Of a DNA stretch of 64,000 bases, positions 1-9,952 are shown in pieces (position 1 is the first letter of the stretch; each line of letters opens with the position of its first letter). The translations under genes were made by a program, and so were the position numbers. This DNA is from Pelomicrobium methylotrophicum (GTDB lineage: Bacteria > Pseudomonadota > Gammaproteobacteria > Burkholderiales > UBA6910), in NCBI RefSeq assembly GCF_008014345.1, contig NZ_VPFL01000015.1, positions 29,087 to 93,086 of the forward strand. The letters are read 5' to 3'. The notes under the pieces were generated by a model. That model did not search any database. It had not been told where the DNA came from and saw only the letters and a list, made by a program, of their open reading frames with translations.

Positions 1-1
1 G

Positions 2-1090
2 CTCAAGGCGCGCGTGGGCCAGGTGTTCAGCTTCCGCGGGCTGGAACGCGTGCCCCTGGAGGAAGCGGCCGCCGGCGACATCGTGCAGGTAACCGGCATC
101 GAGGCGGTGGCCATCGGCGCAACCCTCGCCGATCCCGAACACCCAGAGGCGCTGCCCGGCTTGGCGGTGGACGAGCCGACCCTCACCATGAGCTTTCACG
201 TCAACACCTCACCCCTCGCCGGTCAAGAAGGCAAGTTCGTCACCTCACGCCAGCTGCGCGAGCGGCTCGCGCGGGAGCTTCACACCAACGTGGCCTTGCG
301 GGTGGAAGACACCGAGGACGCAGACGTCTTCCGCGTCTCCGGCCGAGGAGAGCTGCATCTGACGATCCTGCTCGAGAACATGCGCCGAGAAGGCTACGAG
401 CTGGCGGTGGGCCGCCCTCGGGTCATTGCCAAGATGGTCAACGGCCAAATGTGCGAGCCTTACGAGGCCCTGACGCTGGATCTGGAGGAGGCTCACCAGG
501 GCGCAGTCATGGAAGCCCTAGGATTTCGCCGCGGCGAGCTCCTGGACCTGGTCTCCGACGGCAAGGGCCGCGTGCGTCTTGAGTACCGCCTTCCCGCTCG
601 GAGCTTAATTGGCTTCCAGAACGAATTCCTCAACCTCACCCGCGGCAGCGGCCTCATGGGCCACGTGTTTGACGACTATGGTCCCTTGAAGGCCGACATC
701 CCAGGCCGCCGTAACGGCGCGCTGGTATCCCAGGAGAACGGCCAGGCGGTGGCCTACGCCCTTTTCAACCTGCAGGAGCGGGGACGCCTGTTCGTGAAAC
801 CCGGCGACAAGGTGTACGAAGGTATGGTGGTCGGTATCCACAGCCGCGACAATGACCTCGTGGTGAATCCCGTCAAGGAAAAAAAGCTCACTAACATCCG
901 CGCCGCCGGCAAGGACGAGAACGTCATCCTCACGCCACCCGTCCCCCTCAGCCTGGAGTACGCAGTGGAATTCATCGAGGACGACGAACTGGTGGAGATC
1001 ACCCCGAAATCCATCCGTATCCGCAAGCGCTTCCTCAAGGAACACGAGCGGAGGCGAACGCGGAGGGCGGAGCAGGTTCCAGCGGCGTAG
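2..1090 (+). CDS. typA: Ribosome-associated GTPase TypA/BipA (C-terminal part; 5' end outside window)
   Basis: Translational GTPase of the EF-G superfamily that binds the ribosome and acts in stress adaptation and 50S assembly. The frame is open from the window's first bases, so the GTPase domain lies upstream. The visible 362 residues cover the end of domain II, the EF-G III/V-like domains (recognisable block [19 protein letters not shown]) and the TypA-specific C-terminal domain ([37 protein letters not shown]). The usual ending after [12 protein letters not shown] is followed by [10 protein letters not shown], and these last codons plus the stop lie within a 43-bp repeat that recurs 145 bp downstream. 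The repeat has therefore replaced or extended the native 3' end. Family assignment is secure. Confidence 0.95.
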   Translation, partial: LKARVGQVFSFRGLERVPLEEAAAGDIVQVTGIEAVAIGATLADPEHPEALPGLAVDEPTLTMSFHVNTSPLAGQEGKFVTSRQLRERLARELHTNVALRVEDTEDADVFRVSGRGELHLTILLENMRREGYELAVGRPRVIAKMVNGQMCEPYEALTLDLEEAHQGAVMEALGFRRGELLDLVSDGKGRVRLEYRLPARSLIGFQNEFLNLTRGSGLMGHVFDDYGPLKADIPGRRNGALVSQENGQAVAYALFNLQERGRLFVKPGDKVYEGMVVGIHSRDNDLVVNPVKEKKLTNIRAAGKDENVILTPPVPLSLEYAVEFIEDDELVEITPKSIRIRKRFLKEHERRRTRRAEQVPAA

Positions 1091-1245
1091 CCGCTGGATG
1101 CGACCCCGGAGCGGGCGAAAGCGCCGGCTTGCAAGAAGCATCCAGGCCCGGTGTCGCGCATTTCGTTGCCACCCAAGCGTCTGAGTGGCTGCAGGCCGGC
1201 GCACGCGGAGGGCGGAGCAGGTTCCAGCGGCGTAGCCGCTGGATG
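1058..1245 (+). repeat. Direct repeat pair (43 bp, copies at 1058-1100 and 1203-1245), each with a hairpin
   Basis: Two identical 43-bp copies 145 bp apart. Each contains a perfect 9-bp stem with a GTA loop (TCCAGCGGC / GCCGCTGGA at 1078-1098 and 1223-1243). The first copy encodes the last residues and the TAG stop of typA. In the first copy a 25-bp element at 1104-1128 follows closely. The same 25-bp element recurs at 1499-1523, after the tandem repeat. No T-run follows either hairpin, so it is not a canonical intrinsic terminator. Confidence 0.85.
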
Positions 1246-1578
1246 GCGCCCCGGACGCGGCGCCGCGGAGCGGCTGGGGCGGGAAGGGGCGCCAGCGGCT
1301 GCGTTGTGCGTGGGAGACCGGGGCGCTACGCGGCTGCTCCCGCACCGGCGCTTCGCGTACCGAGTCGCAGCCGCCCCGGACGCGGCGCCGCGGAGCGGCT
1401 GGGGCGGGAAGGGGCGCCAGCGGCTGCGTTGTGCGTGGGAGACCGGGGCGCTACGCGGCTGCTCCCCCACCGGCGCTTCGCGTACCGAGTCGCAGCCGCC
1501 CCGGAGCGGGCGAAAGCGCCGGCCCCGCATCGTCAAGGCCACACAGAAATCGGAGCGTCACCTCGGTCGAGCGTTACA
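1091..1578. other. Intergenic repeat block between typA and the chrA remnant
   Basis: This 488-bp interval holds the second hairpin repeat copy, the tandem 125-bp units and two copies of a 25-bp element (1104-1128 and 1499-1523). The order is hairpin, 25-mer, spacer, hairpin, tandem units, 25-mer, as if the tandem units had been inserted between a hairpin and its 25-mer. No gene is recognised. Long open frames here are a by-product of very high GC. Confidence 0.7.
1248..1497 (+). repeat. Tandem duplication of a 125-bp GC-rich unit
   Basis: Two head-to-tail copies, 1248-1372 and 1373-1497. By direct comparison they are identical except for one position (G at 1342, C at 1467). The distal 42 nt of the unit, from about 1336, recur with small differences at 31006-31047. 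Frames through the unit stay open on both strands because of base composition. I see no protein family in them. Confidence 0.9.
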
Positions 1579-2045
1579 ATGGATGCCCCAAGCCCTCCAG
1601 CGACGCCTCGTCCCGCCACTACTGGGGAGGTGTTCCGAGCCTTTCTCCTGCTGGGCCTGACCTCCTTCGGTGGTCCCATTGCCCACCTGGGCTATTTCCG
1701 CGACGAGTTCGTCTCACGCCGGCGCTGGATCGACGAGCGCAGCTACGCGGACCTGGTGGCTCTGTGTCAGTTTCTTCCCGGTCCGGCCAGCAGCCAAGTA
1801 GGCCTCGGCATCGGTCTCATTAAGGCCGGTGTGCCCGGTGCGCTCGCGGCCTGGGCGGGTTTCACGCTGCCTTCGGCGCTCGCGATGGTGGCCTTCGCTT
1901 ACGGAGTGGAGCACTACCAGGAGATGCTGGGGGGCGGCTTTCTGTCGCGGCATTCAGTCTGCTCGCGTTCTGGAAGCTGCCGCCGTGGCTGGTGGTGTTG
2001 CTCACCGCCATGGGCGGCGGGGCAATGGCGGCAATGCGGGGGTAA
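1579..2045 (+). pseudogene. chrA: Chromate transporter ChrA, internally deleted remnant
   Basis: ChrA family proteins are roughly 400-residue inner-membrane chromate exporters made of two homologous halves. From ATG 1579 the frame encodes an excellent ChrA N-terminus (GEVFRAFLLLGLTSFGG, then LCQFLPGPASSQVGLGIGL) up to about residue 120. Near 1950 the family-like sequence moves to another frame, where FSLLAFWKLPPWLVVLL and the expected ChrA C-terminus run to a TAA at 2043-2045. The original frame instead reads a Cys/Arg/Trp-rich tail to 2076. About two thirds of the gene is missing between these ends. The likely cause is one internal deletion that also shifted the frame. It is very unlikely to be functional. 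Confidence 0.8.
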
Positions 2046-2412
2046 ACCCGTTGACATGACGATCGCTCAAGCGTAGGAATAACGATGCCTGTTTTCGCGC
2101 AGGGCAGGCGTTGGAGGTCGTTCATCGCGTGATCGAGGAGGAACGGACCATGCGGATCGAAACCACCGACCCCATCAGCGGCGTCACGAGCTTCAAATCC
2201 GCATCAGCAGGCCATCCGTCCAGCCATCCCCGGAGCTGCGCCGGACGTCGATCGGGCGGGGATGCTTTTCACCCTCCCCCAGCGGTCACGCGCGAGTCCT
2301 GCCTCGGCGAGCCGGCCGGAAAGATGGTCGTCCCCCTGCCGCCTGCTCCATTTGTTTCCCCTCCTTGCTCCCTCGTGCGATCCTCTCGAACGTCCGGCCG
2401 CCCGGAAGCCGT
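2046..2412. other. Intergenic region between the chrA remnant and the thiolase gene
   Basis: These 367 bp lie between two converging genes. I found no supported coding sequence, RNA or convincing terminator. Short open frames on both strands lack family resemblance. Confidence 0.5.
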
Positions 2413-3612
<1,200 letters not shown>

Positions 3613-3636
3613 GCCCCCTCTCCCAAGATTCTCACG

Positions 3637-6141
3637 TCAGTTGCGCAAAGGCCTTCCGGTCTTGAGCATGGACTCGATGCGCTGTTGCGTCTTCTCGGTG
3701 GCGAGCAGCTCCATGAACGCCTCCCGTTCCAGGTCCAGGAACCACTGCTCGTCCACCGTGCTGCCCGGGCTCAACTCCCCGCCGCACAGCACCTGGGCCA
3801 CCTTGCTCCCCACCAGGAAGTCGTGCTCGGAAATGAATCCGCCCTCCAAGAGGTTCACCATGTGGGCCTTGAAGGTGGCGATGGCGGACTCCCCGGCCAC
3901 GGGGATTTCCTTGGCCCGCAGCGGCGGCCGGTAGCCTGCTTCGGCGAGCGCGCGCAGCTCGCTCTTCGCCACGTGCAGCAGCTCGAAACGGTTCATCACC
4001 ACCGGGTCGCACCGGCGCAGGTAACCCAGCGCCCGCGCATGCTCGGCGCTCTTGCCCACCTGGCCGGTGGCGATGGTCTCGAAGGCGCGCTTGAGGAACG
4101 GGAACAGATCGCCGCCCTGGGCTTGATGGACAGCTCGCAGCGCGAACTCCTTGCACCCGCCGCCAGCGGGCAGCAGTCCCACGCCCGCCTCCACCAGGCC
4201 GATGTAGCTCTCCAGGGAAACGACGGCCCGGTCGCAATGCATGACGAACTCGCAGCCGCCCCCTAGCGCCAGGCCGTCCACCGCCGCCACCGTCGGCACC
4301 ATGGAGTACTTGAGCGCCTGGGTGGTGTCCTGGAATTGCTCCACCACCTTCTCGATCCGCGCCAGCACGCCCGCCTGGAGTTTGTCGGCCACGTTGAGGC
4401 TGCGCGCCACCTTCATGACGAAGGAGGCGGCCTGCCGCTTGAGCCGCTTCACCAGATTGTCGAACGTGGACGGCGGCTCACCCTTGTTCTTCATGCTGTC
4501 CGAGACCTGGGCCAGGTTCGCGCCCACCGAGAAGGGAGGCTCGGTCTGCCAGATGATGAGCCCCATGAAGCGGCGCTCGGCCTCGTCGATAGCCCGAAGC
4601 GTTCCTTCCAGCACGTCCTCATCGATGGCGTGCATTTTGGTCTTAAACGACAGGATCGCGATGTCGTCCCCCGTGTGCCAGCACCGCACCGCCTCGGTCT
4701 CAAAGATCGTCTCCCCGTAGCGCGCCTCCTCGCCGATCAGCCGGTCCGGGAATGGCTGGCGCTTGTACACGACAAGGGTCGAGCGCCCCTGGTAGGCGTT
4801 GGCGCTCGGAGAGTAGGAACCCTCGGGCGCATGCACACCGGTGCGGCTCGGATCGGCCGCCCAGGCGGGGAGCGGAACGCTCGCCATGGTGCCTCCGGCG
4901 GCGATGTCCTCGCTAAGCCACCGGGCCACCTGGCCCCAGCCGGCCGCCTGCCAGAGCTCGAAGGGACCGCGGTCCCATCCAAAGCCCCAGCGGATCGCCA
5001 GGTCCACGTCCCGGGCGTTGTTCGCGATCTGCGCCAGGTGCACCGCGCAGTAGTGCCAAGTATCGCGATAGATGGACCAGATGAACTGGGCCTGGGGATG
5101 GCTGCTCGCCCGCAGCCGGGCGAACTTCTCCGCCACGTCCTTGCCTCTCAGGATCCGCACCACCTCCTCGTCGGCCTCGGCGTCGGCCGGCACGTAGTCG
5201 CCGCGCTCTGGATCCAAGACATGGATCGCTTGGCCGATTTTCTGGTACACGCCCCGCTTTGCCTTCTGCCCCAGCGCGCCCTGGTCGATGAGGGACTTGA
5301 GCCACACGGGGATCTCGTAGTACCGGTGCCACGGGTCGTCAGGCAGCGTCTCCTGCATCGTCCTGACCACATGGGCGAAGGTGTCCAGACCCACCACGTC
5401 GGCGGTGCGGAACGTGGCGCTCTTGGGCCGTCCGATCAGAGGACCCGTCAGCTTATCCACCAGATCGAAGCGCAGGCCCAGCCGCTCGGCGTGATGAATG
5501 GTGGCGAGCAGCGAAAATACCCCCACCCGGTTGGCGATGAAGTTCGGGGTGTCCTTGGCCCGGATCACCCCCTTGCCCAAGGTGGTGACGAGGAAGCGCT
5601 CGAGCTCATCCAGGATCGCCGGATCCGTCATTTGCGCGGGAATGAGCTCTACCAGGTGCATGTAGCGCGGCGGGTTGAAGAAGTGCACCCCGCAGAAGCG
5701 CGACCGCAAGTTCTGGGGCAGCGCTTCGGCCAGCTGGTTGATCGACAGTCCAGAGGTGTTGGTGGTGAAGATGGTGCGCTCGGACAGGTACGGCGCCACC
5801 TTGCGATAGAGATCCGCCTTCCAGTCCCTGCGCTCTGAAATCGCCTCGATCACGATGTCGCACTCGCGAAGCCACTCCAGGTGCTGGTCGTAGTTGGCCG
5901 GCTGGATGCGGTCGGCGTAAGCGGGCAGGGCCAAGGGGCTCGGATCGAGCTTCCTCAGCCCGTCGATCGCCTTGAGCGCGTTGGCGTTGGGATCGCCTTC
6001 CTTGGCAGCGAGTTCGAACAGCAAGGGCTCGACGCGGGCATTGGCCAAATGGGCCGCGATTTGGGCGCCCATGACACCCGCGCCCAGCACGGCCACCTTG
6101 CGAATATGGATGTTTTTGGCAGCAACTATTGGCATGTTCAA
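3637..6141 (-). CDS. fadN: Fused 3-hydroxyacyl-CoA dehydrogenase / enoyl-CoA hydratase
   Basis: Bifunctional beta-oxidation enzyme of 834 residues that hydrates enoyl-CoA and oxidises the 3-hydroxyacyl-CoA with NAD+. The dehydrogenase part is N-terminal, with a Rossmann motif near residue 20 (LGAGVMGAQIAAHLA), the catalytic-region signature GVHFFNPPRYMHLVEL and two C-terminal dehydrogenase domains. A crotonase domain follows from about residue 480, with the oxyanion-hole block VDGLALGGGCEFVMHCD. This order (dehydrogenase then hydratase) is the reverse of E. coli FadB/FadJ and matches the FadN type. It precedes the thiolase gene by 24 bp. It probably needs that thiolase as partner. Confidence 0.92.
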   Translation of the reverse strand: MNMPIVAAKNIHIRKVAVLGAGVMGAQIAAHLANARVEPLLFELAAKEGDPNANALKAIDGLRKLDPSPLALPAYADRIQPANYDQHLEWLRECDIVIEAISERRDWKADLYRKVAPYLSERTIFTTNTSGLSINQLAEALPQNLRSRFCGVHFFNPPRYMHLVELIPAQMTDPAILDELERFLVTTLGKGVIRAKDTPNFIANRVGVFSLLATIHHAERLGLRFDLVDKLTGPLIGRPKSATFRTADVVGLDTFAHVVRTMQETLPDDPWHRYYEIPVWLKSLIDQGALGQKAKRGVYQKIGQAIHVLDPERGDYVPADAEADEEVVRILRGKDVAEKFARLRASSHPQAQFIWSIYRDTWHYCAVHLAQIANNARDVDLAIRWGFGWDRGPFELWQAAGWGQVARWLSEDIAAGGTMASVPLPAWAADPSRTGVHAPEGSYSPSANAYQGRSTLVVYKRQPFPDRLIGEEARYGETIFETEAVRCWHTGDDIAILSFKTKMHAIDEDVLEGTLRAIDEAERRFMGLIIWQTEPPFSVGANLAQVSDSMKNKGEPPSTFDNLVKRLKRQAASFVMKVARSLNVADKLQAGVLARIEKVVEQFQDTTQALKYSMVPTVAAVDGLALGGGCEFVMHCDRAVVSLESYIGLVEAGVGLLPAGGGCKEFALRAVHQAQGGDLFPFLKRAFETIATGQVGKSAEHARALGYLRRCDPVVMNRFELLHVAKSELRALAEAGYRPPLRAKEIPVAGESAIATFKAHMVNLLEGGFISEHDFLVGSKVAQVLCGGELSPGSTVDEQWFLDLEREAFMELLATEKTQQRIESMLKTGRPLRN

Positions 6142-6235
6142 CTCACGGCGGCGTGCGATCGGATCCTGCGCGAGACAAAGGAGATCGCAGTCCGGTCAAA
6201 AAAGCGAGCGGCTGGAACCCAGCGTCCCCGATCGG

Positions 6236-7477
6236 CTAAAAAGTGTGCGACAACTGAACCCCGACGATGTCCACCTTATTGTCATACTCGCCGCGGAGCA
6301 TCGTCGTAAACGCTGGCGCGAGGGGTTCTGTCCTGTGGATGGACGGATCTTTCACGAATAGATGGGCATAGCCAATGTCGAGCGCGCTATTCGGCAGCGG
6401 CTTGTACTGTACGCCGATCGCGACCCAGAACCGGCGCTCATCGGGGATACGGGCGGTGCGGAAGTCATCCCGCACCGGCGTCTGATCGTAAGCGACGCCA
6501 GCACGCAGCTTCCACCCCTGGCTATACCGATAGTTCACGCCCAGGGCGAAGCGCCAGGAGTCCTCCCAGTTCTCCGGGGTGGAACTGACAATCGCGCCGT
6601 CGCTCTTTCTGACAATGTCGAGCCGTTTGAACTTACTCCAATTCGTCCACGCGATGTCAGAAAGCAGCTCCCATCTCGGGGCAAGCTGGTGCGCTATGCT
6701 GAAAGTCACGATATCAGGCAGCGTGACTTCCGCCCGCACCGGGGTCACCGTTCCGGCGAGCCTCAAATCGCCTTCCAACTTGTGCTCGATTTGAGACTGG
6801 TACGCCAATCCCAGGCGGGTTGCAGGCGTGGGCTGGTGTAGGAGCCCCAAGGAGACTCCATACCCCCAATCATCACCCTCGACCTGGGCAATGCCAGCGA
6901 GCGTCGCGTTCGTCAGCTCCGCCTCGGCCTTCTGGGCGCGGATTCCAAGCCCCACAGAAGTGGACAAATTGATCCGGTATGACAGCGTGGGTGTGATCGC
7001 AGCCGTTCTCAACTCTGACTTGATTGCCTGGAACCGGCCGATCCAGCTTGGGTCGTATTGCGTCTTCAAGCCGAACGGCGCGTTGACGCTGATCCCCACG
7101 GTCCAGTCCTGGCTCAAGGCATGGACGTAATACAAAGCCGGCGCAAAGGACCAATCGCCAGCATCACCGCCTGGGTTGCTGCCCAAAGGGACAGGCCCGG
7201 TCGTTGAGGAACCGCGATCGCTGAACTTCGCCGAGGGTCGGATCGCGTTGATCGATACCGCGAGGTCGCGCCCTTTCAGGGCGCTCATTCCCGCGGGATT
7301 GAAAAAAACCGTGCTTGCGTCCTCGGCCGCTGCCGCCGTACCGGCGTAGGCGTTGCCCAGCCCGCTCGCGTTTTGTTCCAGAAGCTGGAATCCTGCGCCC
7401 GCAGCGCCTCCCGAGAACCCCGCTAGGAGTCCCACCACCCCCAGCGCTGCCCACATCGGCTTCTTTTCTTTCCTCAT
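6236..7477 (-). CDS. fadL: OmpP1/FadL-family outer-membrane long-chain fatty acid transporter
   Basis: A 14-stranded beta-barrel family that admits hydrophobic substrates, mainly long-chain fatty acids, through the outer membrane. The 413-residue product begins with a signal peptide (hydrophobic WAALGVVGLLAGFSGGAAG) and a mature start AGFQLLEQNASGLGNAYAG, the family's typical N-terminal hatch sequence, followed by DASTVFFNPAGM. The chain ends in Phe (VQLSHTF), the usual C-terminal signal of outer-membrane barrels. The position between the thioesterase and the beta-oxidation genes supports fatty acid uptake. Aromatic hydrocarbon uptake (TodX-like) is a possible alternative in this family. Confidence 0.9.
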   Translation of the reverse strand: MRKEKKPMWAALGVVGLLAGFSGGAAGAGFQLLEQNASGLGNAYAGTAAAAEDASTVFFNPAGMSALKGRDLAVSINAIRPSAKFSDRGSSTTGPVPLGSNPGGDAGDWSFAPALYYVHALSQDWTVGISVNAPFGLKTQYDPSWIGRFQAIKSELRTAAITPTLSYRINLSTSVGLGIRAQKAEAELTNATLAGIAQVEGDDWGYGVSLGLLHQPTPATRLGLAYQSQIEHKLEGDLRLAGTVTPVRAEVTLPDIVTFSIAHQLAPRWELLSDIAWTNWSKFKRLDIVRKSDGAIVSSTPENWEDSWRFALGVNYRYSQGWKLRAGVAYDQTPVRDDFRTARIPDERRFWVAIGVQYKPLPNSALDIGYAHLFVKDPSIHRTEPLAPAFTTMLRGEYDNKVDIVGVQLSHTF

Positions 7478-7591
7478 TGCCTCATGCTCCTCTCTAAGTG
7501 CGAATCGACAACCCCCTTCGGCCTGCCTGTACCGTCGCAGGCCCCCTATCCGTGAAACCTACCGCTGCTTCGAATCACAAGCGTACCCTGT

Positions 7592-8008
7592 CTACCCCTC
7601 CTCCGGCGGCACCTCCCGGGGACGGCGCTCCCCGTCCACTGCCACGTAGGTGAGGGTGGCCTCGGTGACCTTGACGCACTCTTCCTCCGCCGGGTTGCGC
7701 TGGGCGTAGACCTGCACGTCCACGGTGATGGAGGTCCGCCCCACCCGGACCACTTCCGCGTACAGGCTCACCAGGTCTCCGACGAACACCGGCTGCTTGA
7801 ACACGAAAGAGTTCACCGCCACCGTAGCCACGCGCCCGCGAGCCCGACGCATCGCCGGGATACTTCCTGCGATATCCACCTGGGACATGATCCACCCGCC
7901 GAAGATATCACCGACGTAGTTGGCGTCCGAAGGCATGGGTACCACCCGCAATACCGGTTCCCGCCCTTCCGGCAGCCGGGTTCGCGTCTCTGTCTGCTCT
8001 TTTGCCAT
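7592..8008 (-). CDS. Acyl-CoA thioesterase, YciA type
   Basis: Hot-dog-fold enzyme hydrolysing acyl-CoA to free acid and CoA. The 138 residues match the YciA/BACH type, with the signature PSDANYVGDIFGGWIMSQVD (the Asn and Asp are the usual active-site positions) followed by VNSFVFKQPVFVGDLV. The stop lies 114 bp before the fadL start on the same strand, and the start is 3 bp from the stop of the acyl-CoA ligase gene, so it is in one transcription unit with it. It probably balances CoA pools during fatty acid breakdown. Confidence 0.88.
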   Translation of the reverse strand: MAKEQTETRTRLPEGREPVLRVVPMPSDANYVGDIFGGWIMSQVDIAGSIPAMRRARGRVATVAVNSFVFKQPVFVGDLVSLYAEVVRVGRTSITVDVQVYAQRNPAEEECVKVTEATLTYVAVDGERRPREVPPEEG

Positions 8009-8011
8009 GCT

Positions 8012-9829
8012 TTAGTGCCCCTTGTACAGAGTGGCGACAATGTCCTGATACTGCTCGAGCACCTTGGCGCGGCGAACTTTCATGGTCGGGGTAAGCATCC
8101 CGTTTTCCACCGTCCATGCCTCGAGAAACACCGCAGCCCGCCGGATCTGCGCGTAGCCCGGGAAATCCTTCACTTGCCGCGCGATGCGCCGGAGCACGAT
8201 CTCCTCGACCGTCCGGCTGCGCAGATCCGTCTCGGAATCCGGATTGAGCCCCACCTCGCACGCAAGCTGGCGCCAGTGGTCAGGGTTCAGGACCGCAAGC
8301 ACGCAAAGATAAGGACGGCCTTCGCCGAACACCATGACCTGCTCGAACAGGCAATCGCGTAGGATCGCGGCCTCCATGTCCACCGGGGGCACTTTCTCGC
8401 CCGTAGACAGGACGATGATGTCCTTGAGCCGGCCTGTGATGTACACCCGCCCCGCTTCGTCGAAGCGCGCGGTATCGCCCGTATTGAGCCATCCGTCGTC
8501 GCTCAGGATCGCCCGGGTGGCCTCTTTGTTGTTCCAGTAACCCAGCATGACGTTGGGACCGCGTACCAGGAGCGCATTCTTTTCCCCCAGCCTGACCTCG
8601 ACCCCCGGCAGCGGCAGCCCCACGCTTGCTGGCACATTGTTCTCCAGCCGGTTGGTGGTCACCACGGGGCTCGCCTCGGTAAGCCCGTAGCCCTGCAGCA
8701 CCGGCAGACCGAGGCCGATGAACAAGCGCGAGATCTCGGGCGAAAGGGCCGCGCCGCCGCAGATGGCCGCTCGCACGCGTCCTCCCAGGCGGTCCAGGAC
8801 CTTGTCCGCCACCAGGCGCTTGAGCACCGGCCACAGGAAGTTCATCGGGTGCAGGGGCCCGCGTCCCTGCGCGTGCTCGAACCGCGCGCAGCCGATATCC
8901 ACCGCCAGCTCGAACAGCTTGCGCCGCAGAGCGGGCGACTGCGAGAGCTTCTGGCGGATCGCCGCGTAGACCCGCTCGAAGATGCGTGGCACCGTGATGA
9001 TCAAGGTCGGGCGCACGAGCCGGAAGTCTTCGGAGAGTTGCTGCACCGAACGGGCGTATGCCACCGGCGTTCCAGACATGATGGGCAAGTAATAGCCCAC
9101 GGTGCGCTCGAAGGTGTGGGACAGCGGCAGGAACGAGAGCATCAGGTCCTGCATCGTGACCTCCATGGTCTTGAGGCACGCCGCGGCGTTGCTGAGGATG
9201 TTGCGGTGGCTCAGCATCACGCCCTTCGGCCGCCCCGTGGTGCCGGAGGTATATACGATGGTGGCCAGCGCATCCGGGTCGGTCGGCAAGTGCTTCGTCG
9301 GCCCGGCCCCATCGGGAAGCCAGTCGCTGACGGCCACAAGCCGCGGATCTTCCGCCTCGCCCTTGAACGGCCTCAAGCAGAGCAACCACACGACATCCTT
9401 GAACTGGTCCTTGATCCCCGACAACGCCTGCCATTGATCAACGCTGTCGAAGAGCAGGAGCTTCGCGCCCGAGTCCCGCACCACGTACGCCACGTTGTCC
9501 GGGCGGTCGGAAGTGTAGAGCGGTACCACCACCAGCCCGAGTCCCAGCGCCGCTTGGTCGAATTTCACCCACGCTGTGCCATTGGGCAGCATGACGGCGA
9601 CGCGGTCGCCCGGCTGCAAGCCGTCACGCTCCATGGCTGCCTGCCAGCGGGCGACCTCGGCGTTCATCTGCGCCCAGGTATGGTCCTGCCACGCTCCTTT
9701 CTGCGGGTCGTACTCGCGGTACGCGACGGCATCCCCGGAGCGGGCGACCCGTGCGCCAAACAGCGCGTCGAGGGTCGCGACTTCTTCCAGGGGAATGATG
9801 TCCACGTTCGCGAATGCGGGCCTGTCCAT
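8012..9829 (-). CDS. Long-chain fatty acid--CoA ligase (AMP-forming)
   Basis: ANL-superfamily ligase that activates long-chain fatty acids with ATP and CoA. The P-loop-like motif YTSGTTGRPKG, the block GYGLTEASPVVT, the hinge motif GWLNTGDTA with ITGRLKDIIVLSTGEKV and a C-terminal lysine region are all present. At 605 residues it resembles the FadD15/eukaryotic-like long-chain group more than E. coli FadD. ATG 9829 was chosen over a longer frame because GGAGGG lies about 5 nt before it and the family N-terminus begins there. It sits between the large acyl-CoA dehydrogenase gene and the thioesterase gene. Confidence 0.9.
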   Translation of the reverse strand: MDRPAFANVDIIPLEEVATLDALFGARVARSGDAVAYREYDPQKGAWQDHTWAQMNAEVARWQAAMERDGLQPGDRVAVMLPNGTAWVKFDQAALGLGLVVVPLYTSDRPDNVAYVVRDSGAKLLLFDSVDQWQALSGIKDQFKDVVWLLCLRPFKGEAEDPRLVAVSDWLPDGAGPTKHLPTDPDALATIVYTSGTTGRPKGVMLSHRNILSNAAACLKTMEVTMQDLMLSFLPLSHTFERTVGYYLPIMSGTPVAYARSVQQLSEDFRLVRPTLIITVPRIFERVYAAIRQKLSQSPALRRKLFELAVDIGCARFEHAQGRGPLHPMNFLWPVLKRLVADKVLDRLGGRVRAAICGGAALSPEISRLFIGLGLPVLQGYGLTEASPVVTTNRLENNVPASVGLPLPGVEVRLGEKNALLVRGPNVMLGYWNNKEATRAILSDDGWLNTGDTARFDEAGRVYITGRLKDIIVLSTGEKVPPVDMEAAILRDCLFEQVMVFGEGRPYLCVLAVLNPDHWRQLACEVGLNPDSETDLRSRTVEEIVLRRIARQVKDFPGYAQIRRAAVFLEAWTVENGMLTPTMKVRRAKVLEQYQDIVATLYKGH

Positions 9830-9952
9830 TGGCTCCCTCCTCACTCCATGAACAGATCGACGGACAAGGGGGCTCCCCCTTTCACCGCCCAAGAGGCAGC
9901 GGCAGTGGCCCCGCGTCCGGATGAGTGCCGACCCCGCTGCAGGCCCATGGGG

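Noticed and set aside
1248..1497. CRISPR-like or protein-coding repeat array
   Set aside because: Only two contiguous units with no spacers between them, and no cas genes or protein family match.
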